Shown piece after piece: positions 26,210-35,784 of a stretch of DNA of 64,000 nt. The stretch spans positions 1 to 64,000 of the forward strand of contig CAYSOA010000006.1 of assembly GCA_964432565.1 (NCBI GenBank). The letters run 5' to 3'. A program made the translations under genes and the position numbers. Positions within the stretch are counted from its first letter, which is position 1. Each line of letters opens with the position of its first letter. The notes beneath the pieces were generated by a model. That model had not been told where the DNA came from. It was given only the letters and a program-made list of their open reading frames with translations, and ran no database searches. The DNA comes from CAIOHW01 sp964432565 (lineage in GTDB: Bacteria > Bdellovibrionota > UBA1018).

Positions 26210-28801
26210 TTATTGCGACTGCCCTATCTCCAGACGCCCTTCAACCTGATCAATAGAGATTTCCGCCCCAGGTCCAACCGATCCATCCAGAAGTGCCATG
26301 GCGAGGCGATCCTGAACGTCGCGCTGGAACACGCGCTTCAGGGGCCTTGCTCCGAAATCGGGGTCGAATCCCTTCTCAGCGATCCAGTCGAGAGCTCGAT
26401 CGGTGAACCGAACCTTGATCTGCCGATCGTGAAGCATCCGGTTCAGCTTGTCCGCGAGCTGCTGAACAATTCGCCGAACCTCTTCTCGACCCAGGCGCGA
26501 GAAGACCACAACATCGTCAATTCGATTGAGGAACTCGGGACGGAGGGTTCTCCTCAGCAGCTCTTGGATTTTGCGCTCGCGGGCCTCGGGGTCCTGCTCG
26601 TCCAGAATGACCTGGCTGCCGATGTTCGAGGTCATGATGAGGAGCGTATTCGAAAAGTCGACCGTCCTTCCCTGCCCGTCAGTGGCCCGACCATCATCCA
26701 GAATCTGCAAAAAAAGATTGAACACTTCGGGGTGGGCTTTTTCGATCTCGTCGAGAAGAACCACAGAATACGGACGTCGCCTGACCGCCTCGGTAAGGAC
26801 CCCGCCCTCCTCGTAGCCGACATAGCCGGGAGGCGCCCCCACGAGGCGCGCCACCGAGTGCTGCTCCATGAACTCACTCATGTCGATGCGAACCATCGCC
26901 TGTTCATTGTCGAACAGAAATTCAGCGAGTGCCTTTGCCGTCTCGGTCTTTCCGACACCCGTCGGCCCAAGAAACAGAAAGGACCCCATGGGGCGGTGTG
27001 CTTCCTTCAATCCAAGCCGTGAGCGACGAACGGCATTGGAGACCGCATGAATGGCCTGCGACTGACCAACCACCCGCTCCTCCAGGCGCTGTTCCATCTT
27101 CAAAAGCTTCTGCTGCTCACCCTCGAGCATTCTCGCCACTGGAATTCCTGTCCAACGGGCTACCACCTCGGCAATGTCGGCCTCGGTCACCTCCTGGCGA
27201 AGCAGTCGACCGGACTGGTCCTCGGGCGTCCGGGAAACCCTCTCGTCGAGATCCTTCTGAAGGGCGAGGAGGCGTCCGTAACGAAGCTCGGCGGCCTTCT
27301 CAAGGTCACCGCGGCGTTCGGCCGCTTCGCTCTCCAGTCGGACTCGCTCCATCTCCCCCTTGAGCTGCTTCACGGCATCCACTTCGCCCTTTTCGCGCTC
27401 CCATCGCGCACGCAGCGCCTGCGCCTGCTCCTTCATGCCGTGGATCTCCGAGTCGAGGGCCACGAGACGCTGTTTTGAGGCCGAATCCTCCTCTTTCTTC
27501 AAAGCCTGCCTCTCGACCTCGAGCCGAAGAATTCTTCGCTCGAGCTGGTCGACCGCCTCCGGACGTGAATCCATCTGAGTACGCAGTCGCGCCGAGGCCT
27601 CGTCCACCAGGTCAATGGCCTTGTCCGGAAGAAACCGATCGGAGATGTAGCGATTCGACAACGTTGCGGCGGCAACAAGAGCAGCATCGCGAATCCGAAC
27701 GCCGTGATGGAGCTCGTAACGCTCACGGAGTCCGCGCAGGATGCTGATCGTGTCGTCGACCGAGGGCTCTCCAACCAGGACCGGCTGAAAACGACGCTCG
27801 AGTGCGGCATCTTTTTCGATGTACTTGCGGTACTCATCCAGCGTGGTCGCCCCGATGCACCGGAGCTCTCCGCGAGCGAGGGCCGGCTTGAGCATATTGG
27901 ATGCGTCCATGGCACCATCGGCCTTGCCCGCACCGACGAGTGTGTGCAGTTCATCGATGAACAGGATCAACTGCCCCTCTGCGGCTGATACCTCCTTCAA
28001 GACCGCCTTGAGGCGCTCCTCAAACTCGCCACGAAACTTGGCTCCCGCAATGAGCGACCCCAGATCCAGCACCAGCAACTGCTTGTCCTGAAGCGACTCG
28101 GGCACGTCCCCCGCGACGATTCGTGTCGCGAGGCCCTCGGCAATGGCGGTCTTGCCCACACCGGGCTCACCGATCAGCACCGGATTATTCTTGGTTCGTC
28201 TCGAGAGCACCTGAATGACCCGGCGAATTTCCTCATCCCGCCCGATCACGGGATCGAGCTTTTGTTTCCGCGCGAGATCGGTGAGATCACGGCAGTATTT
28301 CTGCAGCGCCTTTTGCATGTCGCCACTTTCCGACTCCACCGACCGACCCCCTCGAAGCCTCTTGAGTGCCTCGAGAAGCGCGTCAACCTGCGCCCCGGCC
28401 TGCTTCAGCGCTTGTGCCGCCGGGGTCGAGTCAAACGTCTTTCGAAGCAATGCCACGACCCAGTGTTCAGGCACGACGAACTGGTCCTGAAGCGAACGGG
28501 CTTCGTCCTCTGCAAGAACGAGCAGGCGCTGCAGCATGCCGGACGGATAGAGCTGCCCCTGTCCGCCCGAGACCGATGGAATCCGATCCACCGCCTGCTG
28601 GATAAGTGTTTTCAGGGACGCAACCCGAACACCGGCGACTTCCAGCCAGTCCCGAGTCGCGGCACCCGCTTCCCCGCCCGCGTCAGACAAGAGGGCAAGA
28701 AGCAGGTGCTCCGGATGAATCTCCTGATGTCCCGCCCGAATGGCGGCAGCCTGTCCGGCCTGAACCGTTTCCTGTGCTCGCTGCGACAATGTGAGAGCCA
28801 T
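26210..28801 (-). CDS. clpB: ClpB protein disaggregase
   Basis: A full-length (863 residues) Hsp100 disaggregase that works with DnaK to extract proteins from aggregates. It has a Clp N-domain (HPEHLLLALLSD), the first AAA+ module (Walker A GEPGVGKTAIAEG; Walker B LILFIDELHTLVGAG), the coiled-coil M-domain typical of ClpB (about 400-530) and the second AAA+ module (GPTGVGKTETAKALAEF; VVLLDEIEKAHPEV). The presence of the M-domain separates it from ClpA and ClpC. It lies between degP and spoVG on the same strand. Confidence 0.97.
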   Translation of the reverse strand: MALTLSQRAQETVQAGQAAAIRAGHQEIHPEHLLLALLSDAGGEAGAATRDWLEVAGVRVASLKTLIQQAVDRIPSVSGGQGQLYPSGMLQRLLVLAEDEARSLQDQFVVPEHWVVALLRKTFDSTPAAQALKQAGAQVDALLEALKRLRGGRSVESESGDMQKALQKYCRDLTDLARKQKLDPVIGRDEEIRRVIQVLSRRTKNNPVLIGEPGVGKTAIAEGLATRIVAGDVPESLQDKQLLVLDLGSLIAGAKFRGEFEERLKAVLKEVSAAEGQLILFIDELHTLVGAGKADGAMDASNMLKPALARGELRCIGATTLDEYRKYIEKDAALERRFQPVLVGEPSVDDTISILRGLRERYELHHGVRIRDAALVAAATLSNRYISDRFLPDKAIDLVDEASARLRTQMDSRPEAVDQLERRILRLEVERQALKKEEDSASKQRLVALDSEIHGMKEQAQALRARWEREKGEVDAVKQLKGEMERVRLESEAAERRGDLEKAAELRYGRLLALQKDLDERVSRTPEDQSGRLLRQEVTEADIAEVVARWTGIPVARMLEGEQQKLLKMEQRLEERVVGQSQAIHAVSNAVRRSRLGLKEAHRPMGSFLFLGPTGVGKTETAKALAEFLFDNEQAMVRIDMSEFMEQHSVARLVGAPPGYVGYEEGGVLTEAVRRRPYSVVLLDEIEKAHPEVFNLFLQILDDGRATDGQGRTVDFSNTLLIMTSNIGSQVILDEQDPEARERKIQELLRRTLRPEFLNRIDDVVVFSRLGREEVRRIVQQLADKLNRMLHDRQIKVRFTDRALDWIAEKGFDPDFGARPLKRVFQRDVQDRLAMALLDGSVGPGAEISIDQVEGRLEIGQSQ

Positions 28802-28876
28802 GACGTTGCTCCTCCCTCTTTACAAGATGGGAGCAAAGCCGGGGCCGTCAAGGCAGGCCGGATCGTTCCAACGGAG

Positions 28877-30463
28877 TCACTTCAGGTCTAGAACGACAAC
28901 AGTGAAGGCGTCCCGCCCCTGGGGGTCCAGACGCCGCACACGAATCAGGTAGCTCTTTCGACTTTTGACGATCGCAAAAAAACTTGCGACCCCGGTCACC
29001 GGCTTGCGGTCCACCTCCACGATCAGGTCGCCGCGCATCAGGCCCGCTCGGTCACCAGGCCCGCCATAAGCCACCCGGTCCACCAGTACACCGGACGCAC
29101 CCTTCGGAAGCCCCAGGTCCTGCGCGTCGTCCTCCGTCAGCTCTCGAAGCGTCATGCCGGTCTCTACGGGCGGTGCCACCTGTGGATCCTTCTTGCCTGG
29201 CCGCGGCGAGGGACTCTTTTCAGGTCGCGACCCCGGACGCTCGGCGACCTCGATTTTCAGGGTCTTCTCTTTTCCCTGGCGAAGAATCTTGATCTGCGCC
29301 GACTTGCCGACGGGCACCGAGGTGACGGATCCGATCAGATCGGCAAAGCGTCGAATTTTCTTACCTGCGAACTCCAGAATCACATCATAAGCTTCGAGGC
29401 CTGCACGATCTGCCGGCTCACCCGGGTAGACATGGGTCACAAAGGGCGCCTGCAGATCCTTGGGGGCGCCAATCTGCCGGGAGATCTCCGGAGTGAGCTC
29501 ATTGACCAGCACCCCGATATAACCACGGGCTACGTTGCCCTTGGTGCGCAGCTGCTCAAGAACCGCCTTGACCGAGTTGATCGGTATAGCGAACCCAATT
29601 CCCTGTGCCCGCTGGTCGATGGCATTGTTGATGGCCACGACCTCGCCCCTGAGGTTCACCAATGGACCCCCGCTATTGCCAGGATTGATCGGCGCGTCTG
29701 TTTGAATATAACGCGCAAGCGGAAAGTCGGGGGCGATCCGTCCCTTTGCCGAAATGATCCCATGGGTGACCGAGTGCCCCTGTCCGAACGGATTTCCAAC
29801 GGCCGCAACGTACTCTCCCACTTCAAGCTTGTCCGAATCCCCCAGCACGAGAGGAATCATCTGCCGCTTGCTCTTGACCTTGATCAGGGCCACGTCGAGC
29901 TCGGGGTCACGCCCCACAACCTCTCCGTCGGTGGGCTTCTCATCAGCCTCCTCAGTAAAGGTAATCTTGATCTCATCAGCTCCGGCAACGACGTGATTGT
30001 TCGTCAGAATCAGCCCCGAAGCATCAATGATGAATCCCGTTCCGAGCGACATGGCCTGGGGAGCCTTGCCGCCGTGGGGTGAAGGCATGGGCACCTCCTC
30101 TTCTTCATCCCCGTCATCGCCGTTGCGGCCACGAGGCCCCCCCTGGTGGTGGCGAAAGAAGTCCTCAAAGAATTTTCGAAAGGGATCCTGGGGCGATCCC
30201 GCATAGGGTGACTGCCTCACGGCGGTCAGAGTCGAGATGTTCACGACCGAAGGCACCACGCGCCGGGCAAGCTCGACATAGACGTTTGGGCTGGCCGCGT
30301 CCAGCGCGGCCGACGGGGCAGCCTGTGGTACGACTTCTCGGGCAAGCGCCCGTGAGGCCGGTCCCACCTCCGACGGCAGACAGCCTCCCAACTGAATCAC
30401 CGTCACTGCCAGAAATCCGGCCGCAATAACTCCCGACTTCGTCGTCATTCGTCGTTGGCTCAT
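28877..30463 (-). CDS. degP: DegP/HtrA-type serine protease, predicted lipoprotein
   Basis: A 528-residue periplasmic protease-chaperone. The catalytic triad is His157 (LTNNHVV), Asp190 (ELDVALIKV) and Ser264 (NPGNSGGPLV), followed by two PDZ domains (about 310-395 and 425-520). The N-terminus ends in a lipobox LGGC (Cys28), so it is probably membrane-anchored instead of soluble as in E. coli DegP. The LA-loop region (about 85-135) is rich in acidic and glycine residues. Its start overlaps the DUF1844 stop by four bases. An ATG five codons further in is an alternative start. Confidence 0.95.
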   Translation of the reverse strand: MSQRRMTTKSGVIAAGFLAVTVIQLGGCLPSEVGPASRALAREVVPQAAPSAALDAASPNVYVELARRVVPSVVNISTLTAVRQSPYAGSPQDPFRKFFEDFFRHHQGGPRGRNGDDGDEEEEVPMPSPHGGKAPQAMSLGTGFIIDASGLILTNNHVVAGADEIKITFTEEADEKPTDGEVVGRDPELDVALIKVKSKRQMIPLVLGDSDKLEVGEYVAAVGNPFGQGHSVTHGIISAKGRIAPDFPLARYIQTDAPINPGNSGGPLVNLRGEVVAINNAIDQRAQGIGFAIPINSVKAVLEQLRTKGNVARGYIGVLVNELTPEISRQIGAPKDLQAPFVTHVYPGEPADRAGLEAYDVILEFAGKKIRRFADLIGSVTSVPVGKSAQIKILRQGKEKTLKIEVAERPGSRPEKSPSPRPGKKDPQVAPPVETGMTLRELTEDDAQDLGLPKGASGVLVDRVAYGGPGDRAGLMRGDLIVEVDRKPVTGVASFFAIVKSRKSYLIRVRRLDPQGRDAFTVVVLDLK

Positions 30464-30729
30464 TTGGTGGCTCCCTGTGCCTCTACGAACTTGAGACGCG
30501 CCTCGAAAAGCAGCCTCTCAAGAAGCGTAGACTCTTGTTCGTCCAGATTACCGCGCGTCTTCTCCAACATGAGTTCGAGAAGATCGATGTTCTGCCTTGC
30601 AAGCAGCAGGTCTGAGCGGCCGGCCGTTTCATCTCCACGAAGCGCCATGAAAGCCGCCGATGAAACGGAAAGAATGAATGTGGTGAAGTCCAGCCGGGGA
30701 AACGTAGTCTGAGTGTTTGTTGTGTCCAC
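30460..30729 (-). CDS. DUF1844 family protein
   Basis: An 89-residue helical protein matching the DUF1844 pattern: LDFTTFILSVSSAAFMAL, then ARQNIDLLELMLEKTRGNLDEQE and a closing LLFEARLKFVEAQG. The function of the family is unknown; it is common in deltaproteobacteria and Acidobacteria. It overlaps the degP start (ATGA), so the two are translationally coupled. Confidence 0.88.
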   Translation of the reverse strand: MDTTNTQTTFPRLDFTTFILSVSSAAFMALRGDETAGRSDLLLARQNIDLLELMLEKTRGNLDEQESTLLERLLFEARLKFVEAQGATK

Positions 30730-30750
30730 GTCCGAAAATTACCAACGCGC

Positions 30751-31473
30751 TCACAACAAGGACAAGATGGTTTTTTGAGAACCCGCCTGTGGCGCTCGGA
30801 TGGAGAGCAGCGAGAAGGCGACGCGTTGCGCGAGGGCGCGGGGACCTACGCCTGACTCCTCTCGAACCGGCTGTCCCATCACCCGACGAATCCAGTCCAT
30901 CCACAAGAGGACGGGCCATCCGAGGAGGACCTGCCCCACGGCCAACGAACGCCCGGGGTTGCGAATACCCTCGGGCAGGCGTGCCCATACAGTGCCGATC
31001 ACCCAAGCCGCCGCGGTTCGAAAAAGAAGGCCAGACTCTGAAAGGGAGCCTTCAGCCAGCCGAAACACCTCACGAAGGGCAAACTCGTCATGCGCCAGAA
31101 GCCAAGAGCGACTCACGACAAGACTGGGGCGACCCGCCACTCCCGCCCAAAGCAGGCAGATCGGAGCCGGCTCGTCTGCGACCAGGATTCGTGGAACGAT
31201 CGACGCGCGACGACTCGCCTCATCGAATGCACGATGCCAGCTATGCTCGATTGTGGGATCTTCAAGCGCGCGCCAGAAGCTCTTGGCTCGAAGAGCCACC
31301 ACCAGCGGCAAAAGCACCCAGAGCATCGACAGCACCACGGTTGAAGTGACCACGAGGCGGCTCGCCGCATCCGGGCCACCAGCCATCAACCCGATCGATG
31401 CGGCAAGAGCGGCCGTGCCAATCCACGCGGGAAACAAGGCCATCATCCATCGCACCAGCCACATGAACACCAT
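30751..31473 (-). CDS. Membrane protein related to M48 metalloproteases, active site lost
   Basis: A 240-residue protein with two N-terminal membrane helices (about 12-32 and 42-62). The segment PAPICLLWAGVAGRPSLVVS, then LLAHDEFALREVFRLAEG (about 125-142), follows the M48 pattern around the zinc site, where a beta strand leads into dELxaVlaHElgH. Here the HExxH position reads RLAEG, so zinc binding and proteolysis should be gone. A non-catalytic role is likely. It lies 14 bases downstream of pilT on the same strand. The family assignment is my reading of one motif and needs a profile search. Confidence 0.55.
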   Translation of the reverse strand: MVFMWLVRWMMALFPAWIGTAALAASIGLMAGGPDAASRLVVTSTVVLSMLWVLLPLVVALRAKSFWRALEDPTIEHSWHRAFDEASRRASIVPRILVADEPAPICLLWAGVAGRPSLVVSRSWLLAHDEFALREVFRLAEGSLSESGLLFRTAAAWVIGTVWARLPEGIRNPGRSLAVGQVLLGWPVLLWMDWIRRVMGQPVREESGVGPRALAQRVAFSLLSIRAPQAGSQKTILSLL

Positions 31474-31487
31474 GCTACCCGATCCCG

Positions 31488-32600
31488 TTAGCCGCGCACA
31501 ATGCCGGAGAGCACCTGCTCCAGCTCCTCGGGACGGGGAGACGCCCGGAGTGCATCCACAGGCGTGATCTGTCCCGCCTCGACCAGCCTCTGCAGGGACT
31601 GATTCATGGTCTGCATTCCGTAATAATCATTGGAGGTGGCCACGAGCTGGGCAATGCGATCGAGGCTGTTTTCAGAAATCGCCTCCTGGATTGCCGGCGA
31701 ATTGACCATCACCTCAGCTGCGAGCACACGCCCGGCCCCTCCGGCGCGGGATATCAGTTGCTGGGACACCACACCGACCAGACTCTCTGCAAGCTGGACG
31801 CGCACCTGGTTCTGGCTTTCTGCAGGCACGACGTCAAGAATGCGCTCGATGGCGCCCCGAACATCCGGTGTGTGCAGGGTCGACAGCACGAGATGCCCGG
31901 TCTCTGCTGCCGTCAGCGCGACTCGTATGGTCTCATAGTCCCGCATCTCTCCGACAACGATCACATCGGGGTCCTGCCTGAGGCCGGCGTGCAGCGCTTC
32001 GCCAATGCCGTGCGTATCAGCACCCACCTCCCGCTGGGTGACCGATGCCTTCAGGTCGCGAAACACAAACTCGATCGGATCTTCGATGGTGAGGATATGA
32101 ATGGGAAAGTTCTCGTTCAGATACTGGATCGTCGCCGCAAGGGTTGAAGACTTTCCGGCTCCGGTCGCACCCGTCACCAAAAGCAGCCCGTTGTCGCGAG
32201 CCGCGAGCTGCTTGACAACCTGTGGAACCCCCAGGCTCTCAAGACTGGGCACTTCGAACGGAATCATCCGGATCGCCGCCGACAAGGTGTTCCTCTGGCG
32301 ATAGACATTGCAGCGAAACCGCCCCACGTCATTCAACCGAAACGAGGCATCGACCTGCCAGTGTTCCTCGAGCAGGCGAAGCTGTCTCTCATTCAACAGC
32401 GAGTGCAGCAGCTTCTCAACCGCAGGCGCCGTCAGGGGCTCCATCTTCGCGGGAACAAGCTTGCCATTGATGCGAAAGCAGGGCGGCCGTCCGACCTTGA
32501 TGTGGAGATCGGATGCACCAAACTTCAGCAGCGCATTGACGAGATACTCGATCGTGAGTGCAGGACCAGTCCCAGTCTGGCGAAGACTCGAAGTGCTCAT
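31488..32600 (-). CDS. pilT: PilT-family type IV pilus retraction ATPase
   Basis: A 370-residue hexameric secretion ATPase that depolymerises type IV pili. The N-terminal part SDLHIKVGRPPCFRINGKL is typical of PilT/PilU. Walker A is GATGAGKSST, the Asp box is TIEDPIEFV, Walker B is DVIVVGEMRD, and the His box is HLVLSTLHT. PilT and PilU are not separable with certainty from this alone; AIRMIPFEVPSLESLGVP fits PilT. Its start overlaps the GAF gene by four bases. No other pilus genes lie in the window. Confidence 0.92.
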   Translation of the reverse strand: MSTSSLRQTGTGPALTIEYLVNALLKFGASDLHIKVGRPPCFRINGKLVPAKMEPLTAPAVEKLLHSLLNERQLRLLEEHWQVDASFRLNDVGRFRCNVYRQRNTLSAAIRMIPFEVPSLESLGVPQVVKQLAARDNGLLLVTGATGAGKSSTLAATIQYLNENFPIHILTIEDPIEFVFRDLKASVTQREVGADTHGIGEALHAGLRQDPDVIVVGEMRDYETIRVALTAAETGHLVLSTLHTPDVRGAIERILDVVPAESQNQVRVQLAESLVGVVSQQLISRAGGAGRVLAAEVMVNSPAIQEAISENSLDRIAQLVATSNDYYGMQTMNQSLQRLVEAGQITPVDALRASPRPEELEQVLSGIVRG

Positions 32601-33259
32601 GCGGCACGTCCCTGCCGTGCCAGCCGGTTCAACATGAGCCTCGCTTCAATGACGTTGGCAGCCATGCCGCTGATTCGCTCCAAAAGATCCTGATCCGCGC
32701 GATCAAAACAGGGTTTTCCCAGGCGGTTAAACACTTCGACCACCGCAAAGACCTCATTGCGAATAACGATGGGCGCAGCCATGAGATTACGCGCAGGGAA
32801 TCCCACCGCGGCACTGACCACCTTCAGGTAACGCTCGTCCGTCGAAGTGTCCTCGACCAGGATCGGTCGTCGCGACTCTGCCACGTGTCCGACGATTCCG
32901 GCACCTCGGGGAATACGAACCCCTGCGAGCTTGTCCGAACTCTGCCCCGCGATCGCCCTGAAGAACAGGGCCCCGGTCCGTCGATCAACCTCGAACAACG
33001 AACCCGCCTCGCACTTGATCGCTCGCAGGAAAGAGAGAAGAACCTCCTGCATGAATTCATGATGGGAAACATCCCGGACGAGCAGGCCGAGGAGTGCCTC
33101 GGCCGTATTCAGTCTCGAGGCGAGAACCGCCACAGACTCGCTGTCAAACAGCAGGCTGGCCTGCGAGCCCGGTGAATGGTCAGACTCGGGTGGGGCCTCG
33201 AGCTGCGGCCTCGGTGCTGGCGAGCGAATCCCTGGCTTTTTCGAGTAGTCATCCTGCAC
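32597..33259 (-). CDS. GAF-domain protein
   Basis: A 220-residue soluble protein with one GAF domain (about 60-210): AGSLFEVDRRTGALFFRAIAG, then GIVGHVAESRRPILVEDTSTDERY, then NLMAAPIVIRNEVFAVVEVFN. GAF domains bind small molecules such as cyclic nucleotides or haem. No output domain is attached. It is coupled to pilT (4-base overlap), which suggests a role in pilus control. Confidence 0.85.
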   Translation of the reverse strand: MQDDYSKKPGIRSPAPRPQLEAPPESDHSPGSQASLLFDSESVAVLASRLNTAEALLGLLVRDVSHHEFMQEVLLSFLRAIKCEAGSLFEVDRRTGALFFRAIAGQSSDKLAGVRIPRGAGIVGHVAESRRPILVEDTSTDERYLKVVSAAVGFPARNLMAAPIVIRNEVFAVVEVFNRLGKPCFDRADQDLLERISGMAANVIEARLMLNRLARQGRAA

Positions 33260-33316
33260 ACCGGTGTCCCCCCCTGACTTCTCGGCAAGGGTACGTCCGG
33301 AATTGAGCAGAGAACC

Positions 33317-33772
33317 TCAGGGCAGGGACATCTCGTTCTTGTACTCGATCAGCTCCTTGAGATTGCGAACCTCGGAGATCAGCCACTGGTCCTTCTGCAG
33401 CACCAGCTGGGCCATCTTCTTCTGGGTCACCTTGGCGTCGTACCCCTTGGTCTGGTCTAAAAACGTCAGCTCATAAGTGACATTGACCTGCTCGGGTGAC
33501 AGGTTTCTGACTTCCGAAAACACAAGCTTGACGAACTGCCGCTTGTTGTTCAGGAATGCGGCGCGAAACTGATCATCACTCCACGCCGCCAGCCGGATTT
33601 TCGCCGGGCCCACGAGAAACCGTCCCAAGGCATCGCGATCAGAGACGTCCCCCACAGAAAAGCTCATGGAAATGTAGTCCTGCAGGCGCCCTTTTGGATC
33701 GTTTCCGCCCGAGCGCCTGCCCGAGCAGGATGCCGCCAGCGCCAGCAACACCACCAGCCCCACGGCCTTCAA
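33317..33772 (-). CDS. Predicted lipoprotein
   Basis: Starting at TTG 33772 gives a 151-residue protein with signal KAVGLVVLLALAASC (lipobox AASC). The rest is a mixed alpha/beta domain without recognised family (ISMSFSVGDVSDRDALGRFL; VNVTYELTFLDQTKG; WLISEVRNLKELIEY), resembling small NTF2-like folds. The upstream frame stays open into the PilZ gene, but this start gives a normal signal peptide and no overlap. It lies between the PilZ and GAF genes on the same strand. Confidence 0.65.
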   Translation of the reverse strand: MKAVGLVVLLALAASCSGRRSGGNDPKGRLQDYISMSFSVGDVSDRDALGRFLVGPAKIRLAAWSDDQFRAAFLNNKRQFVKLVFSEVRNLSPEQVNVTYELTFLDQTKGYDAKVTQKKMAQLVLQKDQWLISEVRNLKELIEYKNEMSLP

Positions 33773-33776
33773 TCCG

Positions 33777-34538
33777 TCATGAAATGCAGCCTTCACCACG
33801 AAGCACCTCGAGAAAATCACGAAATTCCTTGGCCAGATCCGGGGCGGGTCGATGGAATCGGATTCCCACCCCCCAGTCTCCCTGGCGCGCCCCTGTCGTT
33901 CGTCCTTCAAATTGTCGCACAACCACTCCGTCAATGCGAGGAATTCGCTGATTCAGACCAGCGCCCGCTTCGCCACTCCTGACCAATTGAACCGTCACGG
34001 TCGTCTCAGGAATGATCGCACCGGACTTCGAGAAGGCGAACAGACCCCGTTCATTGAGCCGACAGATGCGAAGCCTGTTGGAGCTTCCTTCCCCCGAGGT
34101 GATCACCGCCTCGACGCCCGGAATCGCCGTCGGCAGTCCCTGATACCAAGTCAGTCGGGGATCAAAATAGGGCTGACGCTGCTCCGTGCGAATCCACGCA
34201 AGAAGTGCGTAGCAGAAGGCGGTAACAAGAACTGTCCACAGCCCCTGAATGGTTCCCTGCATGAGAATCGATCGTCCAGCGAGGTAGAGACAGGCCAGCG
34301 CACAGAGGATGGCAAGGCCTTCCCATGCTCCTCGGCGACCCATGACCAGTCGCCAGGAGATTGGCGCCACGACGAGCAGCACGACACCACCCGTGATCTG
34401 CAAGGGAGCCAACGAAAGATTCCACCACGCTTCCCGCGAGAACACCCCCGCGGTGATGACGGCCAGGGGAACCAGCGCAAAAACAGCCGCAGCCGACAGC
34501 AGGAGCGGGCGAGGAGCCCGAATAACCTTCATCCTCAC
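33777..34538 (-). CDS. Membrane protein with C-terminal PilZ-like domain
   Basis: A 253-residue protein with four membrane helices (about 10-32, 42-65, 71-90 and 97-118), followed by a soluble domain of about 130 residues. That part has PilZ-like traits (RLRICRLNERGLFAFSKSG; DWGVGIRFHRPA), where PilZ binds cyclic di-GMP. The classical RxxxR arginines are not clearly placed, so ligand binding is uncertain. The genes downstream (lipoprotein, GAF, pilT) suggest a motility or surface-sensing cluster. Confidence 0.65.
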   Translation of the reverse strand: MRMKVIRAPRPLLLSAAAVFALVPLAVITAGVFSREAWWNLSLAPLQITGGVVLLVVAPISWRLVMGRRGAWEGLAILCALACLYLAGRSILMQGTIQGLWTVLVTAFCYALLAWIRTEQRQPYFDPRLTWYQGLPTAIPGVEAVITSGEGSSNRLRICRLNERGLFAFSKSGAIIPETTVTVQLVRSGEAGAGLNQRIPRIDGVVVRQFEGRTTGARQGDWGVGIRFHRPAPDLAKEFRDFLEVLRGEGCIS

Positions 34539-34596
34539 AGTCTTGGTTCAGCACGCGCCCTTGTCAATCCGCTCTGCCGTCTTTCATAATCATCCC

Positions 34597-35784
34597 ATGT
34601 CCTCCACCTCTCTGTTCATGCTCGGTGTGATGACCGGCACCTCCTGTGACGGTCTCGACGCCGTCTGCGTGGAGTACAAAAAGAAAGATCATCAAATTTT
34701 GTATCGGGCATCGCGGTCCTACCCGAGGTCACTCCGGCGCATGGTGCTCTCCTGCCAGCAGCCGCAAGCTCGACACACCTTCCAGCAGTGGCTGGCGCTC
34801 GACCGAGAACTCGGAAACTGGTTCGCCGACTCCCTGGAGTCGATCCGCAGGGCAGGGCGCACGCCCTTGGATGCCATTGCCAATCACGGCCAGACCGTGG
34901 CCCATCACCCCGGGGTCGGCACGCTGCAGCTGGGCGCACCCGAAATCATCGCGGCAAGGCTGGGAGTTACGGTTATCTCGAACTTTCGTAATGGTGACAT
35001 GGCGTGCGGGGGCCAGGGGGCTCCGCTCGTTCCCGGGTTTCATCGAATTCTGGCCCTGGGCGCCGGAGTTCATCGTGGTGGGTGCACGATCCACAACCTG
35101 GGAGGCATTAGCAACCTGACCTACATCCATGGCCGGAGTCCCGTGAAAGCCTGGGATACCGGCCCAGCCAATCTCTGGATCGACGCCGTGGTGCAGTCGC
35201 GCACCAACGGCCGATTATTAATGGATCGGAATGGCCGCCTTGGACTCAGCGGAAAGGCCCACGGCCCGACCGTGGCGAGACTGCTGAAGCACCCCTACTT
35301 CAAACGAACCCCTCCGAAGTCGACGGGTCGCGATGACTTTTCGAGCGCGCAAGTTCTTGCGGCTGTTCGCCATCTCGAACTCAGGGACGCAGTGGCAACA
35401 GTCACCGAGGCCACGGCAAAAAGCATTTCGAGCGATTATCATCGGAACATCCTCTCACCCGGGCTACCCCTTTCTCGGATCATCTTCTGCGGCGGTGGAG
35501 CGTTGAACCCGGCGCTGATCCTCCACCTGGAAGCGGCTCTCGATGAGGTGGGGTCACAGGCACGCATCCTCAACTCGTCCCATCTGGGAATTCCCGCGCA
35601 GGATATGGAGGCCGCCGCATTTGCGTTTCTCGGTCGAGAGTCGCTCCTGGGACATGCGCTGGGAGGCAGCTGGACGGGAGCCAGTGGGTTTGGGCCACCG
35701 GGACATTTGATACCCGGAAGAAACTGGTCCGCACTTCTGCGGAAGGTTCGACGACTGACGAGCGCAGGTCACTCGAAATCGTAG
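34597..35784 (+). CDS. anmK: Anhydro-N-acetylmuramic acid kinase
   Basis: A 395-residue sugar kinase that phosphorylates and opens 1,6-anhydro-MurNAc released from peptidoglycan, giving MurNAc-6-phosphate. Its hallmarks are MLGVMTGTSCDGLDAV, IANHGQTVAHHPG, LGAPEIIAARLGVTVISNFR, and the later IHNLGGISNLTYI and AWDTGPANLWIDA. The ATG at 34597 gives the family N-terminus; an ATG at 34618 is another possibility. It converges with murU and amgK (16-base overlap with murU), so three cell-wall recycling genes sit together. Confidence 0.95.
   Translation: MSSTSLFMLGVMTGTSCDGLDAVCVEYKKKDHQILYRASRSYPRSLRRMVLSCQQPQARHTFQQWLALDRELGNWFADSLESIRRAGRTPLDAIANHGQTVAHHPGVGTLQLGAPEIIAARLGVTVISNFRNGDMACGGQGAPLVPGFHRILALGAGVHRGGCTIHNLGGISNLTYIHGRSPVKAWDTGPANLWIDAVVQSRTNGRLLMDRNGRLGLSGKAHGPTVARLLKHPYFKRTPPKSTGRDDFSSAQVLAAVRHLELRDAVATVTEATAKSISSDYHRNILSPGLPLSRIIFCGGGALNPALILHLEAALDEVGSQARILNSSHLGIPAQDMEAAAFAFLGRESLLGHALGGSWTGASGFGPPGHLIPGRNWSALLRKVRRLTSAGHSKS

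Noticed and set aside
26102..27022. Plus-strand 306-codon frame opposite clpB
   Set aside because: Mirrors the codon pattern of clpB; no independent evidence.
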